A DNA stretch of 64,000 nucleotides from Dietzia sp032248695. GTDB taxonomy: Bacteria > Actinomycetota > Actinomycetes > Mycobacteriales > Mycobacteriaceae. Where the stretch lies: NCBI RefSeq assembly GCF_032248695.1, contig NZ_JAVHXC010000005.1:1-64000 (forward strand). Direction: 5' to 3'. The position numbers were made by a program, and so were the translations under genes. Positions 53,090 to 62,237 of this stretch are shown here, in pieces; positions within the stretch are counted from its first letter, which is position 1, and every line of letters starts with the position of its first letter. The notes beneath the pieces are model-generated. The model had not been told where the DNA came from, ran no database searches, and saw only the letters and a program-made list of their open reading frames with translations.

Positions 53090-53374
53090 GCCGTCTACGT
53101 CTTCGGTGGTGACATCTGTGGTGGACAGGGCGGTGCCTTTCTCGTCTCGCGCGCGGTGGGGTCGGGCCGTCGGAATCCGGCCTCGCGAGCGGGGCGCGCG
53201 CACATTTCCACGGGACCTGCCGTACCCGACGCCGGTGTGGCCGGGCGCGGAGAGTGATCCACGTCCACACATCCTATCCCGTGCCGCCGCCCCGGGCGGG
53301 GCTCGGGCTAGCCTGGGGCGCACGCATCACCGATGACGGCGTGGCATGCGCCGACGACGAGAAGGGCAGGCACC

Positions 53375-53602
53375 GTGGAGGTCAAGATCGGCATCGCCGA
53401 CAGCAACCGTGAGCTCGTGTTCAAGACCGGGATGGAGCCCGACGACGTACACAAGCGCGTCGAGGCGGCCCTGACCGCGGACGCCAAGGCAGTCCTCGAG
53501 CTCGAGGACGAGAAGGGGCGCCGCTACCTCGTGTCGACCGACCGGGTCGCCTACGTGGAGATCGGCGAGTCCGCTCGTCGCCCGGTGGGCTTCCTGTCCT
53601 GA
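53375..53602 (+). CDS. DUF3107 family protein (TB9.4-like)
   Basis: A 75-residue small conserved protein. It reads VEVKIGIADSNRELVFKTG, then VHKRVEAALTADAKAVLELE and a closing RVAYVEIGESARRPVGF, which is the DUF3107 pattern and matches Rv3208A. The GTG at 53375 has gaagggcagg upstream. TAGCCT (53309-53314) is a likely -10. Function unknown. Confidence 0.85.
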   Translation: MEVKIGIADSNRELVFKTGMEPDDVHKRVEAALTADAKAVLELEDEKGRRYLVSTDRVAYVEIGESARRPVGFLS

Positions 53603-53611
53603 CGTAGGCGG

Positions 53612-53640
53612 CCGCGCCCGGGCTCAGGCCCCGGGCGCGG
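53612..53640. terminator. Two-way hairpin between the DUF3107 and TetR genes
   Basis: ccgcgcccggg (53612-53622) and cccgggcgcgg (53630-53640) are perfect 11-base complements around a 7-base loop. The right arm lies inside the last codons of the TetR gene. Confidence 0.65.
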
Positions 53641-54283
53641 GCCGGTCCGCGCCGTGACGCGGGATCTTCGACAGGCCGCCCCAGCACAGGGTGACGGTGG
53701 TGGAGACGGCGTCCTCGCGGGAGATCGGCCGGCCGGCGTCGAGCCAGTGGCCGGCGCTGACGCGGCTCGCGCCGACCAGACCGACGGCCAGCAGGCGCGA
53801 GCGGTGGACGTCGAGACCGGAGTCCCCGCGGACGAGGTCGTGTACCGCGTCGATGCACCCCTCGGTCGCCCGGTCGAGTTCGCGGCGGACGACCTCGTCA
53901 CCGGACTCGGAGTAGAAGACGAGCCGGAAGCCGCGGGTGTCGTTGTCGGCGTAGGCGAAGAACGTGTCGACGGCGGCCTCGACGCGCCGCCGGTTGTCGG
54001 AGGTCGAGTCGAGCGCGGCACGGATCCGGCCGAGCAGGGCGTCCACGTGGTGGCGCAGGACCTCGATGTAGAGGTCCCGCTTGGAGTCGAAGTGCTGGTA
54101 GAGCACCGGCTTGGACACCCCGGCGAGGACCGCGATGTCGTCCATCCCGGAGGCGTGGAACCCCTGTTCGACGAACACGGTTCCGGCGGCGTCGATGAGC
54201 TGGCTGCGCCGTGCGCCGCGGGGGAGTCGGGCCGCCCTGGTGCGGCCCGGGGCGGCCGGGACCGCTCCGTCCGGGCTCGTCAT
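53624..54283 (-). CDS. TetR-family regulator
   Basis: A 219-residue repressor of unknown ligand, in the place of Rv3208. The N-terminal DNA-binding helix-turn-helix is clear: RRSQLIDAAGTVFVEQGFHA, MDDIAVLAGVSKPVLYQHFD, KRDLYIEVLRHHVDALL. The C-terminal ligand domain contains FFAYADNDTRGFRLVFY. The ATG at 54283 has acaaggag upstream. A -10 (TATTGT on the minus strand, complement of 54339-54344) overlaps a 17-base inverted repeat, which suggests autoregulation and possibly control of the divergent DUF3152 gene. Confidence 0.9.
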   Translation of the reverse strand: MTSPDGAVPAAPGRTRAARLPRGARRSQLIDAAGTVFVEQGFHASGMDDIAVLAGVSKPVLYQHFDSKRDLYIEVLRHHVDALLGRIRAALDSTSDNRRRVEAAVDTFFAYADNDTRGFRLVFYSESGDEVVRRELDRATEGCIDAVHDLVRGDSGLDVHRSRLLAVGLVGASRVSAGHWLDAGRPISREDAVSTTVTLCWGGLSKIPRHGADRPAPGA

Positions 54284-54321
54284 CTGCGCCTCTCCTTGTC
54301 CGCCCGGGCGAGAGTCGACAG

Positions 54322-54344
54322 CCGTCCGGGCCAGACGGACAATA
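54322..54344. promoter_or_regulatory. TetR-gene promoter with inverted repeat
   Basis: CCGTC-cgggcca-GACGG (54322-54338) has 5-base arms and lies directly after the minus-strand -10 TATTGT (complement of 54339-54344), where the transcript would start. A bound repressor here would block the TetR gene. Confidence 0.4.
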
Positions 54345-54448
54345 CCTGCACCCGCGGAGTGCGGCAGGAGGCGGCTCACCCGGTATGTGGGATCGTGGAG
54401 ACCGTGATCGGCAGGGGCCGGTCCTGGATCGGACGTGGAGGTGCGCGG

Positions 54449-55459
54449 ATGAGTGACGGCCGTCGCCGGACGCCGGGCGGTGTCGATTCCGGTACCCGAC
54501 AGGGGGCGCCGTACTACCCGCCGCAGGCGGAGCCGCTGCGCGCGCCGTGGGACCCGGAGGAGTCCACCCCGGGTCGCCGTCGGTCGGTCCCCGGCGCCCG
54601 TGACCACCTGCGCAAGCAGACGCCGGTCGGGCGGTTCTTCGCGACGTGGGGGTGGCGCGCGTACGCCATCCCGGTGCTCGTGGTGCTCACCGCGCTCGTG
54701 ATCGCCGACGCCGTGATCTCCCCGGCCGAGCAGGGCGACGAGGGGGCCGTGCGGGCGCGGGAGACACCGGCGATCGTCGGGGCGCCCGCGGCCGGGGAGG
54801 TCCCCCCGAGCGGTGAGCTCCCCGAGGGGGGCCCGTTCGTGGAGGCGGCCGGCGGCGGATTCCGGCTCGTGGCGGGCGGGACCGACCCGGTGGGTCGTCC
54901 CGAGGCGGAGCAGTTCACCTACACGGTGGAGGTCGAGGAGGGCATCGACACCGTCGACTTCGGCGGGGACGACTCGGTCGCCCGGATGATCGACGCCACC
55001 CTGGCCAATCCCAAGAGCTGGACGGCCGACGGGGCGGTCGCCTTCCAGCGGATCACGCGGGGCGAACCCGCGTTCCGGGTCTCGTTGACCAGCCCCATGA
55101 CCGTCCGCGAGAACTGCGGGTACGACATCGAGCTCGAGGCGAGCTGCTACAACTCGGCCACCGGGCGGGTGTACCTGAACCTGGCGCGCTGGGTGCGGGG
55201 CGCGCGGTCCTTCCAGGGCGACATCGGGTCCTACCGGCAGTATCTCGTCAACCACGAGGTCGGGCACGCGATCGGCTACGCGGCGCACGAGCCGTGCCCC
55301 GCCGACGGGGCGTTGGCGCCGATCATGATGCAGCAGACCTTCGGGGTGTCCAACGCCGAGATCCACCGGTTGGACCCGGAGGGCGTGGTGCCGGACAACG
55401 GGGACACCTGTCGCTACAACGCGTGGCCGTTCCCCGACGGTGCGCCGGTGGCCCGGTGA
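54449..55459 (+). CDS. DUF3152 protein, predicted secreted zinc metalloprotease-like
   Basis: A 336-residue protein (Rv3207c-like). A basic proline-rich start is followed by one membrane helix (WRAYAIPVLVVLTALVIAD) and an extracytoplasmic domain. That domain carries NHEVGHAIGYAAHEPC, an HExxH zinc motif with a third histidine, and IMMQQTFGV, a plausible Met-turn; cysteines in ENCGYDIELEASC could form a disulfide. The family is annotated DUF3152 with no proven activity. The ATG follows gtggaggtgcgcgg. Its stop overlaps the moeZ GTG (GTGA). Confidence 0.85.
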   Translation: MSDGRRRTPGGVDSGTRQGAPYYPPQAEPLRAPWDPEESTPGRRRSVPGARDHLRKQTPVGRFFATWGWRAYAIPVLVVLTALVIADAVISPAEQGDEGAVRARETPAIVGAPAAGEVPPSGELPEGGPFVEAAGGGFRLVAGGTDPVGRPEAEQFTYTVEVEEGIDTVDFGGDDSVARMIDATLANPKSWTADGAVAFQRITRGEPAFRVSLTSPMTVRENCGYDIELEASCYNSATGRVYLNLARWVRGARSFQGDIGSYRQYLVNHEVGHAIGYAAHEPCPADGALAPIMMQQTFGVSNAEIHRLDPEGVVPDNGDTCRYNAWPFPDGAPVAR

Positions 55460-56682
55460 GCGCCGTGGGCGGGTCGGCGGACGGGGCGCTCCCTCCTCTC
55501 GTCGAGCCGGTGCCCGAGCTGAGCGCGGAGGAGCGGGCGCGGTACTCGCGACACCTGCTGCTCGGGGCGATCGGGGACGAGGGACAGCGGCGCCTGCGCG
55601 CCGCGTCGGTGTTCGTCGTGGGTGCGGGCGGCCTGGGCGCGCCCGTGCTGATGTACCTCGCCGCGGCGGGTGTCGGTCGGATCACGGTCGTCGACGACGA
55701 CGAGGTGGACATCGGCAACCTGCACCGGCAGGTGATCCACTCCGTGGGCGCGGTGGGCCGACCGAAGGTGGACTCCGCCCGGGACAGGCTCGCGGAGCTG
55801 GCGCCCGGCGTCAGGGTGGACGCGGTGCATTCCCGGCTCGACGCGCTCAACATCTCCGCCCTGCTCGAGGGGCACGACCTGGTGATCGACGGCAGCGACA
55901 ACTTCGCGACCCGGTACCTGGTCTCGGATGCGTGCGAGATCGCCGGCATCCCGCTCATCTGGGGGACGATCGACCGCTTCCGCGCACAGCTGGCCGTGTT
56001 CTGGTCCCGCCCGCCCGCGCCGGCCGAGGCGGTGACGCTGCGCGACCTGTACCCGGCTCCGCCGCCGGCGGGCTCGGTGCCCAGCTGCGCGGAGGCCGGG
56101 GTCGTGGGTGCGCTGTGCGGCACGGTCGGGTCGATGATGGCGATGGAGGCCGTCAAGCTCGTCACGGGGGCCGGGCGCCCCCTGCTCGGCCGATTGGTCC
56201 TCATGGACCTGCTCGAGTCCACCAACCGCACGGTGACGATCCGCCCGGACCCGTCGCGGGAACCGGTCACCGAGTTGCCGGACGGCGCCGGGGACGTCTC
56301 CTGCGAGGTCCCGGACGCCGGGGCGTCCGGGGTGCCGACGGTGTCGGCGACCGGCCTCGCGGAGGAACTGGCCCGTCCGGTCGGCCCCGCCGGGGCGCCG
56401 GTGCTGGTGGACGTGCGCGGCGCGGGGGAGCGGTCCATCGCGCGGATCGACCCGTCGGTGTGGGTGCCGCTCGACTCGGTCGCCGAGGTCGCCGCCGACC
56501 CCACGGGGGTGCTCGGGCGCGCGGCCGACCGGGGCCCGCTGGTCGTGTACTGCAAGTCCGGGGTCCGGTCGGCGCGCGCCGCCGCGACGTTGGCGGCGGC
56601 GGGTTTCGTGGGCGTCCGGTCGCTCGCCGGGGGCATCGAGGCGTGGACACGGGACGTGGACCCGTCCCTTCCCCGGTACTGA
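55456..56682 (+). CDS. moeZ: Adenylyltransferase/sulfurtransferase MoeZ
   Basis: E1-like enzyme that adenylates and thiocarboxylates small sulfur carriers (MoaD, CysO) for molybdopterin and cysteine synthesis. The 408-residue protein joins a ThiF domain (VVGAGGLGAPVLMYLAAAGV, DDDEVDIGNLHRQVIHSVG, GSDNFATRYLVSDAC) to a rhodanese domain with the active cysteine in VVYCKSGVRSARAAATL. The GTG at 55456 is coupled to the DUF3152 gene. Matches Rv3206c. Confidence 0.92.
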   Translation: MSAVGGSADGALPPLVEPVPELSAEERARYSRHLLLGAIGDEGQRRLRAASVFVVGAGGLGAPVLMYLAAAGVGRITVVDDDEVDIGNLHRQVIHSVGAVGRPKVDSARDRLAELAPGVRVDAVHSRLDALNISALLEGHDLVIDGSDNFATRYLVSDACEIAGIPLIWGTIDRFRAQLAVFWSRPPAPAEAVTLRDLYPAPPPAGSVPSCAEAGVVGALCGTVGSMMAMEAVKLVTGAGRPLLGRLVLMDLLESTNRTVTIRPDPSREPVTELPDGAGDVSCEVPDAGASGVPTVSATGLAEELARPVGPAGAPVLVDVRGAGERSIARIDPSVWVPLDSVAEVAADPTGVLGRAADRGPLVVYCKSGVRSARAAATLAAAGFVGVRSLAGGIEAWTRDVDPSLPRY

Positions 56683-56708
56683 CGACCGGGGTGGGTACCG
56701 TGGTCGGC

Positions 56709-57599
56709 GTGAACGACGCGAGCCTTCCCGAGCACGTCCGCGGCGCCTTCGGCGTGGCGGACGGCCCGGCTTCTCCTGTGGTCGCCGGCTCCGGCACCGG
56801 CTGGCTGGTGCCCTCCGCGGGTGGCGCGGTGGTGCTGCGGCCCGTCGCGGACACGGCGCTGGCCAACTGGTCGGCCCGGGTGCGGGAGGAACTGGACGTC
56901 ACCGGGCTCCGCGTGGCGCTGCCGGTCCGGTCCCGGGACGGCCGTCACGTCGTCAGCGGGTGGCGCGCGGACCGGGCGGTGTCCGGGCGGCCCGAGGCCC
57001 GGGCCGACGAGACGATCGCGTGGTCGGCGAGGATCAACGCGGCGCTGACCGGGGTCGAGCGGCCGCGACTCGTGCGCCGGCCCGCGACGAGACCGTGGTC
57101 CGAGACCGATGTGTTCTCGTTCGCCGAGGCCGCCGCGTGGGACGGCGACCCGGAGCACGATCTGGCCCCGGGCATGGAGGACCGCGGCACCCCGTTCGCC
57201 ACCCACCGCGCGGCCGCCCTGCTCGGCGCGACCGGACTGATCCGGCACCGACGCCCGGTCACGGTGTCCGGGGCGGGCGTCGTGCACGGTGACCTCGCCC
57301 GCGGCCTGCTCTTCGACGCCTCCGCCGAGCCCGCGCTGACCGACGTGGTTCCCTATGCGCGCCCGGCCTCGTGGTCGGCGGCGGTCGTCGCGGTCGACCA
57401 CCTGTCCTGGGGCACGGTCGACGCCGGGGTGCTCACCCGGTGGCGGCACCTCGAGCACTGGCCCCAGATGGTGCTCCGCGCGGCCGTGTTCCGTCTCGCG
57501 GTGCACGCGCTGCACCCGGGGTCCAGGCCCGCGGCCATGGACGGTCTCCAGGTGATGGCCCGGCAGGTGGGCGAGTACGTCGGGGACACCGCCGCGTGA
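56709..57599 (+). CDS. TIGR02569 family protein (Rv3205c-like)
   Basis: A 296-residue actinobacterial protein with a weak phosphotransferase look: GAGVVHGDLARGLLFD resembles the HGDxxxxN catalytic loop of aminoglycoside phosphotransferases, though the asparagine is not in place. Other conserved parts are GTGWLVPSAGGAVVLRPV and VHALHPGSRPAAMDGLQVMA. The GTG at 56709 follows TACCGT by seven bases, so it is probably leaderless. Family name from memory. It overlaps the MFS gene by four bases, so the two are coupled. Confidence 0.7.
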   Translation: MNDASLPEHVRGAFGVADGPASPVVAGSGTGWLVPSAGGAVVLRPVADTALANWSARVREELDVTGLRVALPVRSRDGRHVVSGWRADRAVSGRPEARADETIAWSARINAALTGVERPRLVRRPATRPWSETDVFSFAEAAAWDGDPEHDLAPGMEDRGTPFATHRAAALLGATGLIRHRRPVTVSGAGVVHGDLARGLLFDASAEPALTDVVPYARPASWSAAVVAVDHLSWGTVDAGVLTRWRHLEHWPQMVLRAAVFRLAVHALHPGSRPAAMDGLQVMARQVGEYVGDTAA

Positions 57600-58831
57600 C
57601 CCGCCCCTCTCCGGGGCCCGCGTCCCGCCGCGGCGCCGTCACGTTCCCGCTCGTCGCCTTCGTCGGTGTCGTCCTCGTCTCGCTCAACCTGCGTACCGCG
57701 GTCACCTCGCTGAGCCCGCTGCTCGGGGTGATCGACGCCGAGATCGGTCTCGGCGCCGCCGGGATGGGCCTGCTCGGCATGATCCCCACCCTCATGTTCG
57801 CGGTGTGGGGCGTGCTCACGCCCGTCGTCCTGCGGCGGATGGGGCTGGAACTGCTCACGGTGTCGGCGATGCTCGCCGCGGCCGCGGGGCAGGTGATCCG
57901 CGCCCTCGCCCAGGACCCGTGGGTGATGGGCGCCGGCTCGCTCGTCGCACTCGCGGGGATGGGCATCGGCAACGTCGTGGCGCCGCCGCTGGTCAAGAAG
58001 TACTTCCCGCGGCACGTGGCCGCCGTCAGCATGGCCTACATCACGGGACTGCAACTCGGCACCGTGGTGCCGGCGCTGGTGGCCGTCCCCGTCGAGGAGG
58101 CCGCGGGATGGCGGCTCTCGATCGGCTGGTGGGCGGTGCTCGCGGTGATCGCCGCCGTGCCGTGGGTCGTCGAGATCCTTCGGCCCGGCACGCCGACCGA
58201 CGCCCCCCGGGACGGTTCCGCGTCCGGCGCGGCGGAGGCGCCGGCCCACCGGATCCGCCCGTGGCGCTCGCCGGTCGGCGTGGCGCTGGCCCTGTTCTTC
58301 GGCATGAACTCCCTGTGCACGTACGCGTTCTTCACCTGGCTCCCGGCCGTGGCCGAATCCATCGGCATGACCCGCGCGGAGGGCGGCCTGGCACTGGCGG
58401 TGTACTCCGCGATCGGACTCGTCGCCGCGTTGGCGGTGCCCTACATCGCGGGACGGTTCGACGATCCGTACCCCGTCGTCGTCGTCTCCGTCGTGTCCTA
58501 CCTGGCGGCCTTCGCCGGCCTGCTCTGGGCGCCCGACCTCGCACCCTGGCTGTGGATCTGCCTGCTCGGCGTCGGGCCCAGCACGTTCCCGTTGTGCCTG
58601 ACCCTGATCAACCTCCGCACCCGCACCCAGGCCGGGTCGGCCGCGCTGTCCGGCTTCTCGCAGGGCGTCGGGTACACCGCCGCGTGCCTGGGTCCGATCG
58701 TCTTCGGGATGCTGTTCGACGGGCCCGGGCTGGCCGCCGGGCTGGCGTTCCTCACGGTCGTGCAGGTCATCATGCTCGTCGTGTCGAGGACAGCGTGCCG
58801 CCCGATCATGCTCGAGGACACCCTCCGCTGA
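57596..58831 (+). CDS. MFS transporter, CynX/NimT type
   Basis: A 411-residue 12-helix major facilitator. Typical traits are RTAVTSLSPLLGVIDAEIGL in the first helices, MIPTLMFAVWGVLTPVVLRRM, GMGIGNVVAPPLVKKYFP, and the second-half SFSQ-like ALSGFSQGVGYTAACLGP. The subfamily transports cyanate, nitroimidazole-like or other small anions; the substrate here is unknown. The GTG overlaps the preceding stop (GTGA). Confidence 0.85.
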   Translation: MTRPSPGPASRRGAVTFPLVAFVGVVLVSLNLRTAVTSLSPLLGVIDAEIGLGAAGMGLLGMIPTLMFAVWGVLTPVVLRRMGLELLTVSAMLAAAAGQVIRALAQDPWVMGAGSLVALAGMGIGNVVAPPLVKKYFPRHVAAVSMAYITGLQLGTVVPALVAVPVEEAAGWRLSIGWWAVLAVIAAVPWVVEILRPGTPTDAPRDGSASGAAEAPAHRIRPWRSPVGVALALFFGMNSLCTYAFFTWLPAVAESIGMTRAEGGLALAVYSAIGLVAALAVPYIAGRFDDPYPVVVVSVVSYLAAFAGLLWAPDLAPWLWICLLGVGPSTFPLCLTLINLRTRTQAGSAALSGFSQGVGYTAACLGPIVFGMLFDGPGLAAGLAFLTVVQVIMLVVSRTACRPIMLEDTLR

Positions 58832-58907
58832 CGGCCGGGCGGTCACCCCGCACGGGCGCGGTCGGTCGGATCGGGGCGATGTCGGAGTGGTGTGGTCTCA
58901 TCGAGCC

Positions 58908-61900
58908 GTGATCCCGCCCGCCCCCGCCCCCGGCACAGTCGGCACAGTCGGCACAGTCGGCTCCGCCCCCGGCCCTGACGGCTCCGCCCCCGGCCCTGCC
59001 GGCGGTGCTGACCTCGCCGCTCACGCCGCCGGTCGCCGGTCCTGGCCCGCCGGTCTCGCCGACCTCGTCGGCCGCGACTGGGGTTCCGCCCCCGCCGCCC
59101 ACCGGGACCGGTGGGTCGTCCGCGGCGGACCGGGCAGCGGCAAGACCTCGCTGATCGTCGACGTCGTCCGGGCGGCGGTGACCGGTGGGGTCGGTCTCGA
59201 CGGGGTCCTCGTCCTGACGGGTTCGGCCACCGCGGCGGCCGCGCTGCTCGAGGAGGCCACCGGCGGGATGCCCCCGGAACTCGTGGTGGGCACCGACGCG
59301 CCCGTGCGCACGGTCCACTCGCTCGCCCACGCCGTGGTGCGGCTCTCGGCCGCCCGCGCGGACGCCCCGCCGCCGCGGTTGCGGACCGGCGCGGAACACG
59401 ACGCGCTCGTGCGCGAGACCCTGCTCGGGGAGCTGGCAGACGGGGCGCCGCACTGGCCCGAACAGATGCGCCCGGCCCTGTCCACGGTCGGGTTCGCCCG
59501 CGAACTACGCGACCTGCTGCTGCGGTCCCTCGAGCGGGGGATCGGACCCCGCGAACTCGCCCGGCTCGGCCGGACCGCCGGCCGCCCCGCGTGGGTGGCC
59601 GCGGCCGGTTTCTTCCGCCGCCACGAGGAACAGATGGCGCTGAGGTCGGGGGTCCGCAGCGGGCAGTCCGACGTGCCGGAGGCCCTCAACGCGGCCGAGT
59701 TGGTGGGCGCCGCGCTGGACGCGCTCACCGCCGACCCCGAGCTGCGGGAGATCGTCCGCTCCCGCCGCCTCGTGGCCGTGGACGACGCCCATCACCTCGA
59801 CCCGCTCGCCGCGGAGTTCGTCGCGACGGTCGGCGGCGGCGCGGACGTCCTGCTGGTCGCCGAGGACGGGGACCAGTCCGTGTTCCGGTTCCGCGGGGCC
59901 GACGGCGGTCTCGCACGTGCCGTCCTCGACCAGGGCGGCCGGGCGGTCGATCTGCCGACCGGGCACCGGATGTCCCCGGCCGTCACCGCCGTCGCGGCGC
60001 GGATCGCCTCCCGCCTGCCCGGGGCCGCCCGGCACCGCCCGCGGGAGACGACCGGGGAACAGGCGCGTCCCCAGGGGCGCGTGGGTGTCGCGGTCGCCGG
60101 CTCCGCCGCCTCGGAGGCCGCCGTCGTCGCCGACTTCCTGCGCCGCCGGCACGTGCTGGACGGCATCGACTACGGCGAGATGGCCGTGGTGACCCGCTCC
60201 CTGCCGCGCGTGGCCGACGCCCTGCTGGCCGCCCTGGACGCGGCGGGTGTGCCGGTGGTCGACGCCGGCGCCGAGATCCCGCCGGCCCACGACCCCGTCG
60301 CCGCGGCGCTGTTGCTCCTGGTGCGGTCGGCGCTCGACGGCGCCGCCGGCACCGACGCCGAGCGGGTCCTCGCGCTGCTCTCCGGACCCATCGGGCGGGC
60401 GGACGCCGTCGCCATGCGCCGTCTGAGGCGGGGCCTGCGGCGCTCGGGGATCGGCGGCTCCGAGCCCAGCGCCGAGACCCTGCGACGCCTCGTCCTGGCG
60501 GAGGAGGACGACCCGCCCCCCGGGCTCACCTCGGTGGAGCTGGCACCCGTCATCCGGGTGCGCCGGGCGCGGGCGGCCGTACTGACCGAACTCCGAGCGG
60601 GCGGGACCGCCGAGGAGGTCCTCTGGGCCGCGTGGTCGTCCTCCCGTCTCGAACGCCGCCTCGTACGGCAGGCGGTGGCCGCCGACCCGTGGTCGCGGAC
60701 CGCCGACCGCTCCCTCGACGCGGTCGTGTCCCTGTTCGACCACGCCGCCGACTTCGTGGACCGCGTCCCCGGCGGCTCGGTGAACCTGTTCTGCGACGTC
60801 GTCTCCGGCGAGGACCTGCCCGCGCCCCGGCGCGCGGACACCCGCGCGCGCGGTGGCGCGGTGAGCATCCTGTCCGCGCACGCGGCCGTCGGCAGACAAT
60901 GGCGCGCCGTCGCGGTGTGCGGTGTCCAGGACGGCGTCTGGCCGGCCCCCCGCCGCCGGTCCGGGTTGCTGGGAGTCGACGAGCTGGTCGACCTGACGGA
61001 GATCGCCGGCGACGGTCCGGTGCCGTCCGAGGCCGAGCGGGCCGTGTCCTCCGCGGCCGCCCGGTCGGCCGAGGAACGCCGACTGTTCTACGTCGCGTGT
61101 TCGCGGGCCCGCGATCATCTGCTCGTCACCGCCGTCGACTCCCCCGAGGAGGGCGACGTCGCCCCCTCCCGCTTCCTCGACGAGATCTCCGACCTGGCCA
61201 CCGCGGCGACACCGGACGCGTCCGTCGACGCCGGACCGGCACGGCCCCGGCACGCGCCGACGGTGTTCTCCCTCGCGCACCTGGCGGTGGACCTCAGGGC
61301 GGCTCTGCACGACCCGTCGACGGACCCCACCGACGCCCGGCACGCGGCCGGGCTGCTCGCCGCCCTGCGCGACGCCGGGGTGGGCGAGGCCGACCCGCGG
61401 ACCTGGTTCGGCGCCTCCGAACCCTCCACGGACGCGCCCCTCGCCCCCGACTCACCCGACCGCCCGATCGCGGTGCTCTCCCCGTCGGGTTTCGGCGCCC
61501 TCGAGGAGTGTCCGCTCCGGTGGTTCCTGCAGTCGGCCGGGGGAGACTCCTCCGACGCCGGGTCGGCGGCCCCGCTCGTCCGCGGCTCGGCCGTGCACGC
61601 CCTCACCCAGGCGGTCGAGGGCGGCATCGGCGAGGAGACCGTGCGCGCGGCGGTGACGCGCCGGGCCGAGGCGCTGACCCTGTCCCGGGGGTGGTTCGCC
61701 GAGCGGGCCGCGGGCACGATGGTGGAGATGGCGGAGACGTTCCGCCGGTGGCGCGCGGCCACCCGCGACGAGTACACGACCGCCGCGGTGGAGGAGCCCT
61801 TCGAATTCGACGCCGGCGGCGGCGTACGGGTCCGTGGCCGGATCGACCGGCTCGAGGCGACCTCCGCCGGGCAGGTCGTCCCGGTGGACGTGAAGACCTC

Positions 61901-62237
61901 CTCGGTGGCGGCCAGCAAGGCGGACGCCGCCGTCAACCCGCAGCTGGCCCTGTACCAGCTCGCGGTCGCCCGCGGGGCGGTCGCCGCCGCCGACGACCGC
62001 GAACCCGGCGGCGGCCTCCTGCTCTACCTGGCGGGCCGCGAGGGGCGGATGCCGACCGAGCGGGTCCAGGACCCTCTCGGGCCCGACAGCGCCGACGCTC
62101 TGGTCGACCGCGTGCAGGCGGCCGGTCGCGCCACCGTCGGCCCCGTCTACACCGCGCGGGTGGGCCGGTGGTGCGAGCACTGCCGTGTCAGATCCAGCTG
62201 CCCCGCGCAGCCCGAGGGGAAGCAGGTGATCGCGTGA
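58908..62237 (+). CDS. adnA: AdnA-like helicase-nuclease subunit
   Basis: One half of the AdnAB motor-nuclease that resects double-strand breaks in actinobacteria. From the GTG at 58908 the 1109-residue protein has a UvrD-like motor with Walker A GGPGSGKTS, but the Walker B is VDDAHHLD instead of DExQ, and TGHRMS and RRLFYVACSRARDHLLV follow. The C-terminal RecB-type nuclease shows RGSAVHAL, RGRIDRLE, VPVDVKTSS, NPQLALYQLA, and an iron-sulfur cysteine set (ECPLRWF, then WCEHCRVRSSC). The first 40 residues include a GTV/SAPGP coding repeat. TCTCAT six bases before 58908 favours this start over a GTG at 58887. It overlaps adnB by four bases. Confidence 0.9.
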   Translation: MIPPAPAPGTVGTVGTVGSAPGPDGSAPGPAGGADLAAHAAGRRSWPAGLADLVGRDWGSAPAAHRDRWVVRGGPGSGKTSLIVDVVRAAVTGGVGLDGVLVLTGSATAAAALLEEATGGMPPELVVGTDAPVRTVHSLAHAVVRLSAARADAPPPRLRTGAEHDALVRETLLGELADGAPHWPEQMRPALSTVGFARELRDLLLRSLERGIGPRELARLGRTAGRPAWVAAAGFFRRHEEQMALRSGVRSGQSDVPEALNAAELVGAALDALTADPELREIVRSRRLVAVDDAHHLDPLAAEFVATVGGGADVLLVAEDGDQSVFRFRGADGGLARAVLDQGGRAVDLPTGHRMSPAVTAVAARIASRLPGAARHRPRETTGEQARPQGRVGVAVAGSAASEAAVVADFLRRRHVLDGIDYGEMAVVTRSLPRVADALLAALDAAGVPVVDAGAEIPPAHDPVAAALLLLVRSALDGAAGTDAERVLALLSGPIGRADAVAMRRLRRGLRRSGIGGSEPSAETLRRLVLAEEDDPPPGLTSVELAPVIRVRRARAAVLTELRAGGTAEEVLWAAWSSSRLERRLVRQAVAADPWSRTADRSLDAVVSLFDHAADFVDRVPGGSVNLFCDVVSGEDLPAPRRADTRARGGAVSILSAHAAVGRQWRAVAVCGVQDGVWPAPRRRSGLLGVDELVDLTEIAGDGPVPSEAERAVSSAAARSAEERRLFYVACSRARDHLLVTAVDSPEEGDVAPSRFLDEISDLATAATPDASVDAGPARPRHAPTVFSLAHLAVDLRAALHDPSTDPTDARHAAGLLAALRDAGVGEADPRTWFGASEPSTDAPLAPDSPDRPIAVLSPSGFGALEECPLRWFLQSAGGDSSDAGSAAPLVRGSAVHALTQAVEGGIGEETVRAAVTRRAEALTLSRGWFAERAAGTMVEMAETFRRWRAATRDEYTTAAVEEPFEFDAGGGVRVRGRIDRLEATSAGQVVPVDVKTSSVAASKADAAVNPQLALYQLAVARGAVAAADDREPGGGLLLYLAGREGRMPTERVQDPLGPDSADALVDRVQAAGRATVGPVYTARVGRWCEHCRVRSSCPAQPEGKQVIA
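58932..59000 (+). repeat. Coding minisatellite at the adnA 5' end
   Basis: Three tandem copies of ggcacagtc (58932-58958), then two of a 21-bp unit beginning ggctccgcccccggccctg (58959-58979, 58980-59000). All are in frame and encode Gly-Thr-Val and Ser-Ala-Pro-Gly-Pro repeats in a disordered leader. Confidence 0.8.
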
